Assembly: GCA_013204595.1 (NCBI GenBank)
Contig: JABMNK010000022.1
Coordinates: forward strand, 1 to 40,744
Reading direction: 5' to 3'
DNA from: Flammeovirgaceae bacterium
GTDB lineage: Bacteria; Bacteroidota; Bacteroidia; Cytophagales; Cyclobacteriaceae
Length of the DNA stretch: 40,744 nt
Shown here: positions 17,667 to 25,023 of the stretch, piece after piece
How positions within the stretch are numbered: position 1 is the stretch's first letter
Layout of the letters: each line of letters opens with the position of its first letter
Program-made: the position numbers and the translations under genes
The notes under the pieces: generated by a model
Seen by the model: the letters and a program-made list of their open reading frames with translations, nothing else
The model's database searches: none
Told to the model about the DNA's origin: nothing

Positions 17667-18794
17667 TTAGCTTTTTTGGTGATAGATAACGTTGCGCTCT
17701 TTCAAGTAGCGCATAATATACTCAAAGCACCTAGCATGTTTTCCTACCAATTCAGGAGGAAAGACACCTTTTTCTTGAAATAATCCTTCCAAGAGCATAT
17801 TGGCGGCGGCTGTCGCTGTATAGCCCGTAGTTCGAGCCATAGAGGAAGTTTGACTGATCGGGTCGTATTCGTCGTGCAAATCATATACGATTTTTTCAGC
17901 AACTCCTTTATTTGTCCCACTTACCGTTACCCTCATGATGGTTTGCTCTCTTTCTTCGGACCCTAATTCCCATTCATTGAATAAAATTTTGGATGTGAAT
18001 TCCAGTGGAATGATCTCTTGACCCTTGATGTTAATTGGAATTTCAGAGAAAAAACCACTATCCCGTAAGGTCAAAACTTTTTCTATATGGCCTGGATATC
18101 TTAGGGTTTTTTCTTTCATATTGGGAATATGAGGCATGGTAAAAATGATTGATCTCAATCCGTCTGAATTAAATGACTCTAGCGTACCTATTGTGTCAAA
18201 TACGACATGCTCAATATCGCTCATTGCGGGTTTGGTAACCATCATTCCATTTTCAACATAGCGTGCTGGTCGGGTATATTCTTCTATAACATCAATGGGC
18301 GAAAAGGGCGCCTTATAATTAAAAGGCCATTTTTTTATTTTAGGGAGCCCACCTACTAAACATTCAAAGTCGGTGACTTCCATTTGTTCGTTGTGATAGC
18401 CTAAGATGAGATTATCCATACCAGGTGCGACACCACAGTCAATGATCGCCGTCACTCCATGTTCGATGGCGAGTTCGTTTAACGTTAAGCCGTCCTCAGG
18501 AAAGAAAGAAATATCAACTACATTTTTCCCTGCTTTTATGATTTCCCTTAAGGTATTGAATCCTAAAAAACCTGGAACTGCGCAGATTACCAAATCAAAG
18601 GGTTGCAAAACTTTTTTAAGTGTTCCATGATCCGTCACATCCAATTGGAGCAAGTCAATTGCTGCCGACTTATCGTTAATTTGATCAAGCACCTCTTGGT
18701 TATAATCGGCACTTGTCACTTTATGCTTTTTTGAAAGGTCAATGGCCATTGCACTACCAACCATGCCGCCACCAATTACGATAATTTTGCTCAT
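17667..18794 (-). CDS. Saccharopine dehydrogenase-family protein, lysine 6-dehydrogenase-like
   Basis: 375 residues. The N-terminal Rossmann fold carries G8-GGMVG and binds NAD(P). Downstream are DLVICAVPGFLGFNTLREIIKAGKNVVDISF, IIDCGVAPGMDNL, EEYTRPARYVENG, LRYPGHIEKV and a C-terminal SSMARTTGYTATAAANMLLEG...GVFPPE. This set matches the short (about 380-residue) saccharopine dehydrogenase group that includes L-lysine 6-dehydrogenase, which oxidises lysine to 2-aminoadipate 6-semialdehyde. True saccharopine reductase is the main alternative. It follows the kinase/phospho-lyase fusion on the same strand after 134 bases and has its own promoter candidate. Confidence 0.82.
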   Translation of the reverse strand: MSKIIVIGGGMVGSAMAIDLSKKHKVTSADYNQEVLDQINDKSAAIDLLQLDVTDHGTLKKVLQPFDLVICAVPGFLGFNTLREIIKAGKNVVDISFFPEDGLTLNELAIEHGVTAIIDCGVAPGMDNLILGYHNEQMEVTDFECLVGGLPKIKKWPFNYKAPFSPIDVIEEYTRPARYVENGMMVTKPAMSDIEHVVFDTIGTLESFNSDGLRSIIFTMPHIPNMKEKTLRYPGHIEKVLTLRDSGFFSEIPINIKGQEIIPLEFTSKILFNEWELGSEEREQTIMRVTVSGTNKGVAEKIVYDLHDEYDPISQTSSMARTTGYTATAAANMLLEGLFQEKGVFPPELVGKHARCFEYIMRYLKERNVIYHQKS

Positions 18795-18835
18795 TGTCTA
18801 TGAAAGTTGAAAAACTGTAAGGTACATATTTTATA

Positions 18836-18864
18836 CAAAGTTATTGGGAAGCCCATCAATCAAA
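18836..18864 (-). promoter_or_regulatory. Candidate promoter for the lysine-dehydrogenase-like gene
   Basis: On the minus strand TTTG (18861-18864) is followed after 17 bases by TAACTTTG (18836-18843), matching the Bacteroidota -33/-7 pattern with spacing slightly shorter than the usual 19-21. The predicted transcript start is about 35 bases before the ATG. Confidence 0.45.
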
Positions 18865-18928
18865 CCCGTCAAGAAATCAGGTAAATTGACGTTATAGCGA
18901 ATCAATAGCTTATTGTAAATTTAGGAAA

Positions 18929-21166
18929 TTAAATCATAGTTTTTTCTAGAATGACTTCGAATGCCTCAAAAAATTGATCAACGTTTTGATTTGAAAAACA
19001 GAGGGGAGGTTTCAATTTCAATACGTTGTCATACGGACCGTCGGTACTCGTGAGGATACATTTATTTTTTAATTTATTTTTAATGATGCTAGCATAAGTA
19101 GTTGCAGGTTCAAAGGATGTAGGATCGATCAATTCTAATCCAAGAAAGAGCCCTCTATTCCTCACATCCCCAATTTGGGGGTATTTGATGGCTAGCTTTT
19201 TCGCCAAGTCATCGAAGTACCGACCAGTGATTAGTGCGTTATTTTGAAGCCCCTCATTTGCAATGATCTCTAGTACTGTTGACGCTATTTTCATGGAAAC
19301 AGGATTTCCTCCAAAGGAGCTAAAGAACTCCATGCCGTTATGGAAAGCGTCTGCAATATCGTCGCGTGTAACGAGGCCACCTATCGGATGACCATTGCCC
19401 ATGGGTTTGCCTAATACGACCATGTCAGGTTGAACATCAAACATTTCATAACCCCAAAAATGGGATCCTACTCTACCAAAGCCCACTTGAACCTCGTCTG
19501 AAATGTAAAGAATACCTTTTGATTTAAGATACGGGCAAAGGTTTTGCAAATAACCATCAGCCAAAGGAACTTGCCCCCCACATCCGGATATCGGCTCGCA
19601 AATAAATGCGGCCGGCTGTATTCCGTCCTGCCATAGTTCCTCAATGATCTGAATGGCCTCTAGGGCATATGCTTTTCCTGAGGGTTGCGTGCCTCTATAT
19701 TCTTTGGGGAGTGGGAGTGGGGTGACGTGACTGGGTGGACCCGTACCTGATTTCCCATCAAATTTGTAGGAGCTGATGTCGATACCCATTCTCGTATTGC
19801 CATGGTAGCCATCTTTTAATACCAATAAGTGCTTTCGTTGCGTATAATGTTGAGCGACACGTATTGCCAAATCTGCGGCCTCACTCCCTGAGTTTACATA
19901 GAAAACTTTGCTTAGGTCTACCGTAAAATGACCTAATAGTTTTTCACTATACTCCGTCAGGGCATCATACAAATAGCGGGTATTGGTATTGAGACTTCGG
20001 AGTTGACGTGAGGCTACTTTGGCGATTTCGGGATGACAATGTCCTACATGTGGAATGTTGTTGTAGGCGTCTAAATAAGTGTTCCCATCGCTTGCGTACA
20101 TATATTGAAAAGCCGAGGAAGTCATGTGAATAGGAACCGAATAACTCAGACTAAGGGCAGCACTTAGGTATTTCTTTCGTAGGAGAGATACTTCAGTGTT
20201 TGGCGCTATTTCGGGATAGCTAAAAGTAGGCCGAAGGCAGTTTTCAAACCTAATTGGATTGATCGTGAGCCATTTATCCAATAAATCCCAAGCTTGTTTT
20301 TCGGTAACAAAGACATAATCACTTGACGATGTCGTTGACCTTGCTTTGCTAGAGCTAATGACGCTTATGCATAACCGAACAGCAATAAGATTGTACAGCA
20401 ATTTAATTTCCTTTTCTGAAAGGCGTTGCATGGTGGCATACCCTTTAGCCAATGATTGCGTGACGTCTATAGGATTTTCTTTATCCAATAGAAGATAGGC
20501 TAGCGCAATGGCTAAATCACAAACCTTCGGTGCATAACAAATATCACCGAAGTCTATGATTCCCCTGATTTTATTGTCGGCTACTAAAACATTCCAGTCA
20601 TTCAAATCGTTATGCAGGACTTGTTTAGGTAACGTCCTGAGTATTTCCTGCGAGAATAGTTCATATTGATCCAAAAAATAGCTAACTATTTTTCTTCTAG
20701 TTGGATCCAGAATATAGTGCACATCATTGAGGCTATCCAGACAATTAAGTAAATTCCACTTGTGGTCATAGGCCTCTATTTCAGTGTCACGATAATTGGT
20801 CAATGATCCATGCAATTGGGCGATGATTTCTCCAAAATTGAAAGCCAATTCAGCCGAATAATTTACATCTTTAAGGAAATCACCAGGGAGGTAAGTGAGC
20901 ATACGGGAAAATGAACCGTCGGGATATTGAATCATCTTTGGATGGGCAGGCCTTGAGATGTCAATAGGCATTTGTGTGCTAAGAAAATGCATTAAGTCAT
21001 TTTCTGCCTTGATACGTCTAAATTCCCTTGAATTCTGATAATATTTAAAAATAAAAATATCTCCAGATTCATCGGTTATCTTATAGTTCTGGCTCAGATA
21101 ACCCTCAAGTGTTACCACCGATACAGGCTTAATAGGATAACCTTCCATGATTACTGAAACATCCAT
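18929..21166 (-). CDS. Fusion of APH-type kinase and class III PLP enzyme (hydroxylysine kinase/phospho-lyase type)
   Basis: 745 residues. Residues 1-300 are an aminoglycoside-phosphotransferase-like kinase: probable ATP-binding Lys41 (IFIFKYY), catalytic H185-N-D187-LNDWN192 and metal Asp205 in IDFGD. Residues about 330-745 are a class III aminotransferase fold: DAYNNIPHVGHCHPE, NSGSEAADLAIR, FICEPISGCGGQVP, DEVQVGFGRVGSHFWGYE, and the PLP Lys587 in VVLGKPMGNGHPIGG. This order matches the human pair HYKK and PHYKPL (and ETNPPL), where the kinase phosphorylates hydroxylysine and the PLP enzyme eliminates phosphate and ammonia. Ethanolamine or another amino alcohol is a possible substrate instead. 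Its ATG follows the preceding small frame by one base. Confidence 0.87.
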   Translation of the reverse strand: MDVSVIMEGYPIKPVSVVTLEGYLSQNYKITDESGDIFIFKYYQNSREFRRIKAENDLMHFLSTQMPIDISRPAHPKMIQYPDGSFSRMLTYLPGDFLKDVNYSAELAFNFGEIIAQLHGSLTNYRDTEIEAYDHKWNLLNCLDSLNDVHYILDPTRRKIVSYFLDQYELFSQEILRTLPKQVLHNDLNDWNVLVADNKIRGIIDFGDICYAPKVCDLAIALAYLLLDKENPIDVTQSLAKGYATMQRLSEKEIKLLYNLIAVRLCISVISSSKARSTTSSSDYVFVTEKQAWDLLDKWLTINPIRFENCLRPTFSYPEIAPNTEVSLLRKKYLSAALSLSYSVPIHMTSSAFQYMYASDGNTYLDAYNNIPHVGHCHPEIAKVASRQLRSLNTNTRYLYDALTEYSEKLLGHFTVDLSKVFYVNSGSEAADLAIRVAQHYTQRKHLLVLKDGYHGNTRMGIDISSYKFDGKSGTGPPSHVTPLPLPKEYRGTQPSGKAYALEAIQIIEELWQDGIQPAAFICEPISGCGGQVPLADGYLQNLCPYLKSKGILYISDEVQVGFGRVGSHFWGYEMFDVQPDMVVLGKPMGNGHPIGGLVTRDDIADAFHNGMEFFSSFGGNPVSMKIASTVLEIIANEGLQNNALITGRYFDDLAKKLAIKYPQIGDVRNRGLFLGLELIDPTSFEPATTYASIIKNKLKNKCILTSTDGPYDNVLKLKPPLCFSNQNVDQFFEAFEVILEKTMI

Positions 21167-21547
21167 TTCAGTCTTTAATTAATTTAGCTTGCGTTAGTCG
21201 CATAAAATAATGTGTTATTGAAACTTCGGGTGAGTGCGCTAAATTATAGCTAATTAGACGCTTATTCTTTTCCTTTCTTTTGTCAGCAGAAAACGTTTGG
21301 TATTTCTTTTGCGGGCTACAAAGGTTACCGTAAATCCTACTTTGTTTGCGTTTAAAGTAATCATTTTTGGCGCATTTCAAAAGTTGTCTTATTTCAATTT
21401 TTAAAAATAACGAGTCTTTTATGACAAAGGGTAAGTCTTTCTGACCTAAAATAATCTCAACTGGAGAATCAATAACTTTCGGTGCTGTCATCAAGATACT
21501 ATCTTTTGGTATAGATTTCTGATTGAAATCGCCTTTCAATCCAATAA

Positions 21548-21568
21548 ATATATATATATATATATATA
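21548..21568. repeat. Dinucleotide (TA)n microsatellite
   Basis: Twenty-one uninterrupted alternating A/T bases (ten and a half units). Pure dinucleotide tracts of this length are rare in bacterial coding regions and prone to slipped-strand change. It sits exactly where the minus-strand frame of the small gene breaks. Confidence 0.95.
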
Positions 21569-21623
21569 GTTGAGGACACTTTAGCGAAACCTTGTCGCAC
21601 AGGCCAATTGGTTACATAAGTTG

Positions 21624-21677
21624 TCTGATGGGTAAATAGACCAAGGACATTCTGATGGGTAAATAGACCAAGGACAT
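21624..21677. repeat. Perfect 27-bp tandem duplication
   Basis: Two identical adjacent copies at 21624-21650 and 21651-21677. On the minus strand each copy covers one nine-residue unit (NVLGLFTHQ), so the duplication keeps frame. It lies 55 bases from the TA tract in the same small gene. Confidence 0.95.
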
Positions 21678-21733
21678 TTTGATAACGCATGACTAGGGCA
21701 ATGGCAATTAACCTTTTCATCTTCGAGAAATGA

Positions 21734-22792
21734 TTAATCTTTTGTCATAGGTAGCGTGCGTTTTTTTTCGTTACTACTCAGCGCGATTTCAATTATTTTT
21801 ATGGTATTAAGGGCATCTAAAGGATTTACCAGTAATTTGTTTTTATGGGTAAGGGCGTCATAAATATTTTGATAATAAAGCCGATAATCGCCTGGTTCCG
21901 ATTTGATCGTCTCTATAAAATCTTCGTTATTCACCAAAATATTGAGTTTGCCATATTGTTCAGGAGGTTCTTCTCCCCAATGCGCTTGGGTATTTGGGGT
22001 TAATCCAGCAGTCAGAGCACCTTCTTGAATATCTAGGCCAAATTTTTCAAAGGTACCGTTGGTGCCGTTTAGCTTAAAAACAGGACCAGGTATTTTGACC
22101 AACATTCCAGACCTTACATTGACTTTTAATCCGGGATAATCTAGTCTGATATCAAAATAATCATTGGCTTTGCCACCTCTTTGATTGCGTAGGTCTGCGG
22201 TGATAAATTCGGGGAGGCCAAATAAATAGATGGATTGATCGATCAGATGTGATCCCAAATCATATAAAATACCAGATCCTGGCACGTCATCTTCGCGCCA
22301 ATTTCCATTAAAGTCATTACGGAATCGATCAAAGTTCATGGTGACCTCAACGAGTCGACCTAGCCGTTTGGATTTAATTACTTTTTCAACCGTCCTAAAA
22401 TCAGCAACAAAACGTCTGTTTTGATAAACAGATAGTAATAGATCGCGCTCGCTGGCCAATTGAATTAATTCCAAAGCTTCCGTACTTGTTACGGTGAAAG
22501 GCTTATCAACGACTACGTTTTTTCCTGCTAAGAGTGCTTCTTTGGCTAATGGGTAATGAAATTCATTGGGGGTCACCACAATGACCAAATCTATTTCAGG
22601 ATCATCGATGATTTCATTTGATTCTGCAACGATAGTGACTCCTGGATATCTTTCTTTAGCTACGCTGCTCCAGTATGGGTTTTTGGTCCTAATTGATTTG
22701 ATAGTCATACCGGTAATACAATTAATAATGGGGGCATGAAATACCTGACCCGCCATTCCGTATCCCAATATGCCTACTTGGATGTTTTTCAT
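21734..22792 (-). CDS. Gfo/Idh/MocA family oxidoreductase
   Basis: 352 residues. The N-terminal Rossmann domain has GILGYGMAGQVFHAP (8-22) for NAD(P) binding and VVDKPFTVTSTEAL with the conserved catalytic Lys. GILYDLGSHLIDQSIYLFG in the C-terminal domain supplies the usual Asp-x3-His pair. Such enzymes act on sugars, inositols or related polyols, and the exact substrate is not readable. It lies 50 bases downstream of the VOC gene and 13 bases upstream of the interrupted small gene, all on one strand. Confidence 0.92.
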   Translation of the reverse strand: MKNIQVGILGYGMAGQVFHAPIINCITGMTIKSIRTKNPYWSSVAKERYPGVTIVAESNEIIDDPEIDLVIVVTPNEFHYPLAKEALLAGKNVVVDKPFTVTSTEALELIQLASERDLLLSVYQNRRFVADFRTVEKVIKSKRLGRLVEVTMNFDRFRNDFNGNWREDDVPGSGILYDLGSHLIDQSIYLFGLPEFITADLRNQRGGKANDYFDIRLDYPGLKVNVRSGMLVKIPGPVFKLNGTNGTFEKFGLDIQEGALTAGLTPNTQAHWGEEPPEQYGKLNILVNNEDFIETIKSEPGDYRLYYQNIYDALTHKNKLLVNPLDALNTIKIIEIALSSNEKKRTLPMTKD

Positions 22793-22842
22793 CTAAATTT
22801 TGGAGTTTGTTGCATATTTTAGTTTTACAATTAAGGGCTTAT

Positions 22843-23268
22843 TTATTTGGCAAACAGCTGACCTATGTCCTTAAACGCCTTAAATTCCAATGCATTTCCT
22901 GAAGGGTCTTTGAAGAACATGGTAGCCTGCTCACCGGGTTGTCCTACGAATCTGATGTAGGGTTCAATGATGAAGTTTATACCCATGTCCTTCAGTCGTT
23001 CCGCCAATGACATCCAAACAGCCATCTCTAAAACGACTCCAAAATGAGGTACGGGGACGTCATGGCCATCTACTGGATTATGATCTTCTATGGGTTTAGT
23101 GTTGCTGGCGACTTCATGAATGACCAATTGATGGCCAAAAAAATCAAAATCTACCCATTTGGGATCGCTGCGACCCTCTTTACAATGAAGAATGTCTCGA
23201 TAAAATGATCGGCATACTTGCACGTCATGTACAGGAATGGCTAAATGAAAGGGCGATAAGGTGGACAT
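22843..23268 (-). CDS. VOC-superfamily (glyoxalase/bleomycin-resistance fold) protein
   Basis: 141 residues with two beta-alpha-beta-beta-beta modules: FHLAIPVHDVQVCRSFYRDIL at the start and VPHFGVVLEMAVW in the middle, ending MFFKDPSGNALEFKAF. His8, His75 and Glu128 are placed as the metal ligands of VOC enzymes. The family covers glyoxalases, ring-cleavage dioxygenases, epimerases and resistance proteins, so no reaction is assigned. A 15-bp inverted repeat lies immediately upstream of its ATG. It is upstream of the oxidoreductase and probably co-transcribed with it. Confidence 0.88.
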   Translation of the reverse strand: MSTLSPFHLAIPVHDVQVCRSFYRDILHCKEGRSDPKWVDFDFFGHQLVIHEVASNTKPIEDHNPVDGHDVPVPHFGVVLEMAVWMSLAERLKDMGINFIIEPYIRFVGQPGEQATMFFKDPSGNALEFKAFKDIGQLFAK

Positions 23269-23272
23269 AAGT

Positions 23273-23327
23273 ATTGATTTTATTTTACCTTGCTAATTTA
23301 CAATATAACAATTAAAATAAAATCAAT
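23273..23327 (-). promoter_or_regulatory. Long inverted repeat in the VOC gene leader
   Basis: A perfect 15-bp inverted repeat (plus-strand arms ATTGATTTTATTTTA at 23273-23287 and TAAAATAAAATCAAT at 23313-23327) with a 25-base loop begins five bases before the VOC start codon. No T-run follows in the minus direction, so it is not a usual terminator. It could be an operator or a leader hairpin close to the translation start. The arms are AT-rich. Confidence 0.5.
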
Positions 23328-23393
23328 TTTGTCAGCATCATTTAAAGTTCATGTAGGGGGATTAATTTCTCAAATGATCCATATTATTTTCCG

Positions 23394-24116
23394 TTAAAGC
23401 AGGTATCCAAACTGAGCGGCCGTTTGACGGACCATTGGCACAATTTCATCTAAATCGGTATGTGTGAGACTTTCTTTCCAGCGATCAATTTTACTAAGAT
23501 GGTCTTGTGTTGAATAGGGTCTTGAAGTCAAGGCTTCTATGAAATGTTCATTGTTATTGTTTTGAACCCGTTGGTTCCATGAGCTTAAGGTTGACTCATT
23601 CACTTTCGGATCAATCCCCACTTGCTCGCAGATGTCTTTAGAAAACTGGGAAGGATCCGATATCAAATTTTCAAATTTAGTTACTACTGCAATTTTTTTG
23701 ACTGATGCATAGCCGATCGAATTGATATAATTCCAATGGTGGGCACATTTTTTTAATAAGCTTTCTTGCATCCAGTCTTGGTAGTCCGGTGGTTGGGGGT
23801 GGTGTCCCCATTTTCTTGAAATACCTACTTTCAAGGAGCAAATGGCATCTAACGGATGTCTGACCTGCCAATAAATTTGAAGATTGGGAATTTTTGATAA
23901 TACTACTTCCAAGGGAAAAGATAGGCCGGGTGTGTTTTGATATTTAGGATTTTCTCTAGGAACTTTAGTGGCAGTAGGCTGAGAAAAGTCTTTATTAAGA
24001 TAAAGCTCAAAATCAATTTCACTGAAATAAGTATAGGGAATGAGATGATCAAACAATTCGCCAAAAATAGAAGTCCCAGATCTCCCACATCCCAAGATTA
24101 ATACATTTTTATACAT
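23394..24116 (-). CDS. Sulfotransferase-family protein
   Basis: 240 residues. The N-terminal LILGCGRSGTS (7-16) is the 5'-phosphosulfate-binding loop, and QVRHPLDAICSLKVGISRKW in the middle is the 3'-phosphate-binding region of PAPS-dependent sulfotransferases. The C-terminal part with RWKESLTHTDLDEI is also typical. The acceptor is unknown; no PAPS synthesis genes are in the window. The ATG overlaps the end of cutC by eight bases, so the two are coupled. It lies 125 bases from the downstream VOC gene. Confidence 0.83.
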   Translation of the reverse strand: MYKNVLILGCGRSGTSIFGELFDHLIPYTYFSEIDFELYLNKDFSQPTATKVPRENPKYQNTPGLSFPLEVVLSKIPNLQIYWQVRHPLDAICSLKVGISRKWGHHPQPPDYQDWMQESLLKKCAHHWNYINSIGYASVKKIAVVTKFENLISDPSQFSKDICEQVGIDPKVNESTLSSWNQRVQNNNNEHFIEALTSRPYSTQDHLSKIDRWKESLTHTDLDEIVPMVRQTAAQFGYLL

Positions 24117-24750
24117 TTTGTCGATGAAGATCCCCCACGATTAGTTTGCCATGATACTCCGCTAATCCAAGTGATTCATGAATTTCCATAAAATTTCGTT
24201 GATTGATTTTACCTGCTGCAATGATTGTAAGGTGGCTGCTAGCTGATCCCATTTTACGCAAGATTTCCGCGCCGATCTTTGCTGTTGGAGCCCCCCCAGA
24301 AGTGAGAATGTGCGAAACCCCCTTGATCTTTATCAACGTTTTAGCTGCAGCCACTGGATCTGGTGTCAAGTCGATTGCTTTGTGAAAGACAACAGCAATC
24401 CCATCGGCGGCATTGGCGATTTGCTGAGTGCTGTCGACGTCAATGGTCAGATCTTTTTGCAATGCACCAAAAACGATTCCTTGAACCCCCAATGCTTTGT
24501 ATTGGTGGACAAGGTCTATCATTAGGGCTAACTCATTGGGTGTATAATGAAAGTCTCCCGCCCGAATTCTAATCATCACATGGATGGGAATGGTGAGGCT
24601 TTTAAGTACCTTTTGAGTGAGCGCAACCGAAGGAGTGAGCCCATCTTGCGCTAGGTCACTGCACAGTTCAATTCTATTTGCCCCTTGCTGTGCAGCAATT
24701 AAGGCGTCAGAAAATGTATCGACGCACGCCTCTAAGATAATGCCTTTCAT
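24109..24750 (-). CDS. cutC: CutC family protein
   Basis: 213 residues, a TIM-barrel protein with the CutC signatures ILEACVDTFSDALIAAQQGANRIELCSDL, GLTPS, IRIRAGDF, GIVFGAL, VVFHKAIDL and ILTSGGAPTA. CutC was first linked to copper homeostasis in E. coli, but its activity is still unclear. It is slightly shorter than the roughly 240-residue E. coli form, lacking part of the C-terminus. It heads a unit with the sulfotransferase and is divergent from the ABC-F gene across a 273-base gap. Confidence 0.93.
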   Translation of the reverse strand: MKGIILEACVDTFSDALIAAQQGANRIELCSDLAQDGLTPSVALTQKVLKSLTIPIHVMIRIRAGDFHYTPNELALMIDLVHQYKALGVQGIVFGALQKDLTIDVDSTQQIANAADGIAVVFHKAIDLTPDPVAAAKTLIKIKGVSHILTSGGAPTAKIGAEILRKMGSASSHLTIIAAGKINQRNFMEIHESLGLAEYHGKLIVGDLHRQNV

Positions 24751-24963
24751 TTGCTACGTTTTATTAGTTTAATACGGTGATGCTAGGTTATCCTAAGGTA
24801 AATAAATATCTCAAAATCAATCTAAGTACTAATTTAGGGAATTATTATTGTTGTAGGTCAGTCTATGTGGGCCATTTTTTGAGCTAGTAAGAACTTATTT
24901 AGACGGATCATAGAAATTTAATATTTTTCAAAAATCCATCAAAATTAAGGGAGTAATTAGGGC

Positions 24964-24971
24964 TACCTTTG
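24964..24971 (+). promoter_or_regulatory. Candidate -7 promoter element for the ABC-F gene
   Basis: TACCTTTG is a full match to TAnnTTTG and lies 52 bases before the GTG start, giving a leader of about 45 bases. The -33 region is A-rich and has no clear TTTG. Confidence 0.42.
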
Positions 24972-25023
24972 CCGCCGAAGCAGAAGAAAATTACGCTATA
25001 AAAATTTAAATATAACGGTTTTG

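Larger units (their letters stand above)
21168..21720 (-). pseudogene. Interrupted or phase-variable small gene, frame broken at a TA tract
   Basis: Reading from 21720, ATG opens a short frame with a hydrophobic start (MKRLIAIALV), a duplicated NVLGLFTHQ, then a Tyr-Ile run encoded by the TA tract, and a stop at 21499. A second open frame (stop at 21168) begins at the tract in the frame reached by adding two bases or removing four. It has TTG at 21539 and ATG at 21491 (MTAPKVIDSPVEIILGQ) and a Lys-rich end. The whole interval starts 13 bases after the oxidoreductase stop and ends one base before the kinase fusion ATG, exactly as an operon gene would. I do not recognise the product. Alternatives are a decaying gene, a repeat inserted into a gene, or chance open frames. 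Confidence 0.4.
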
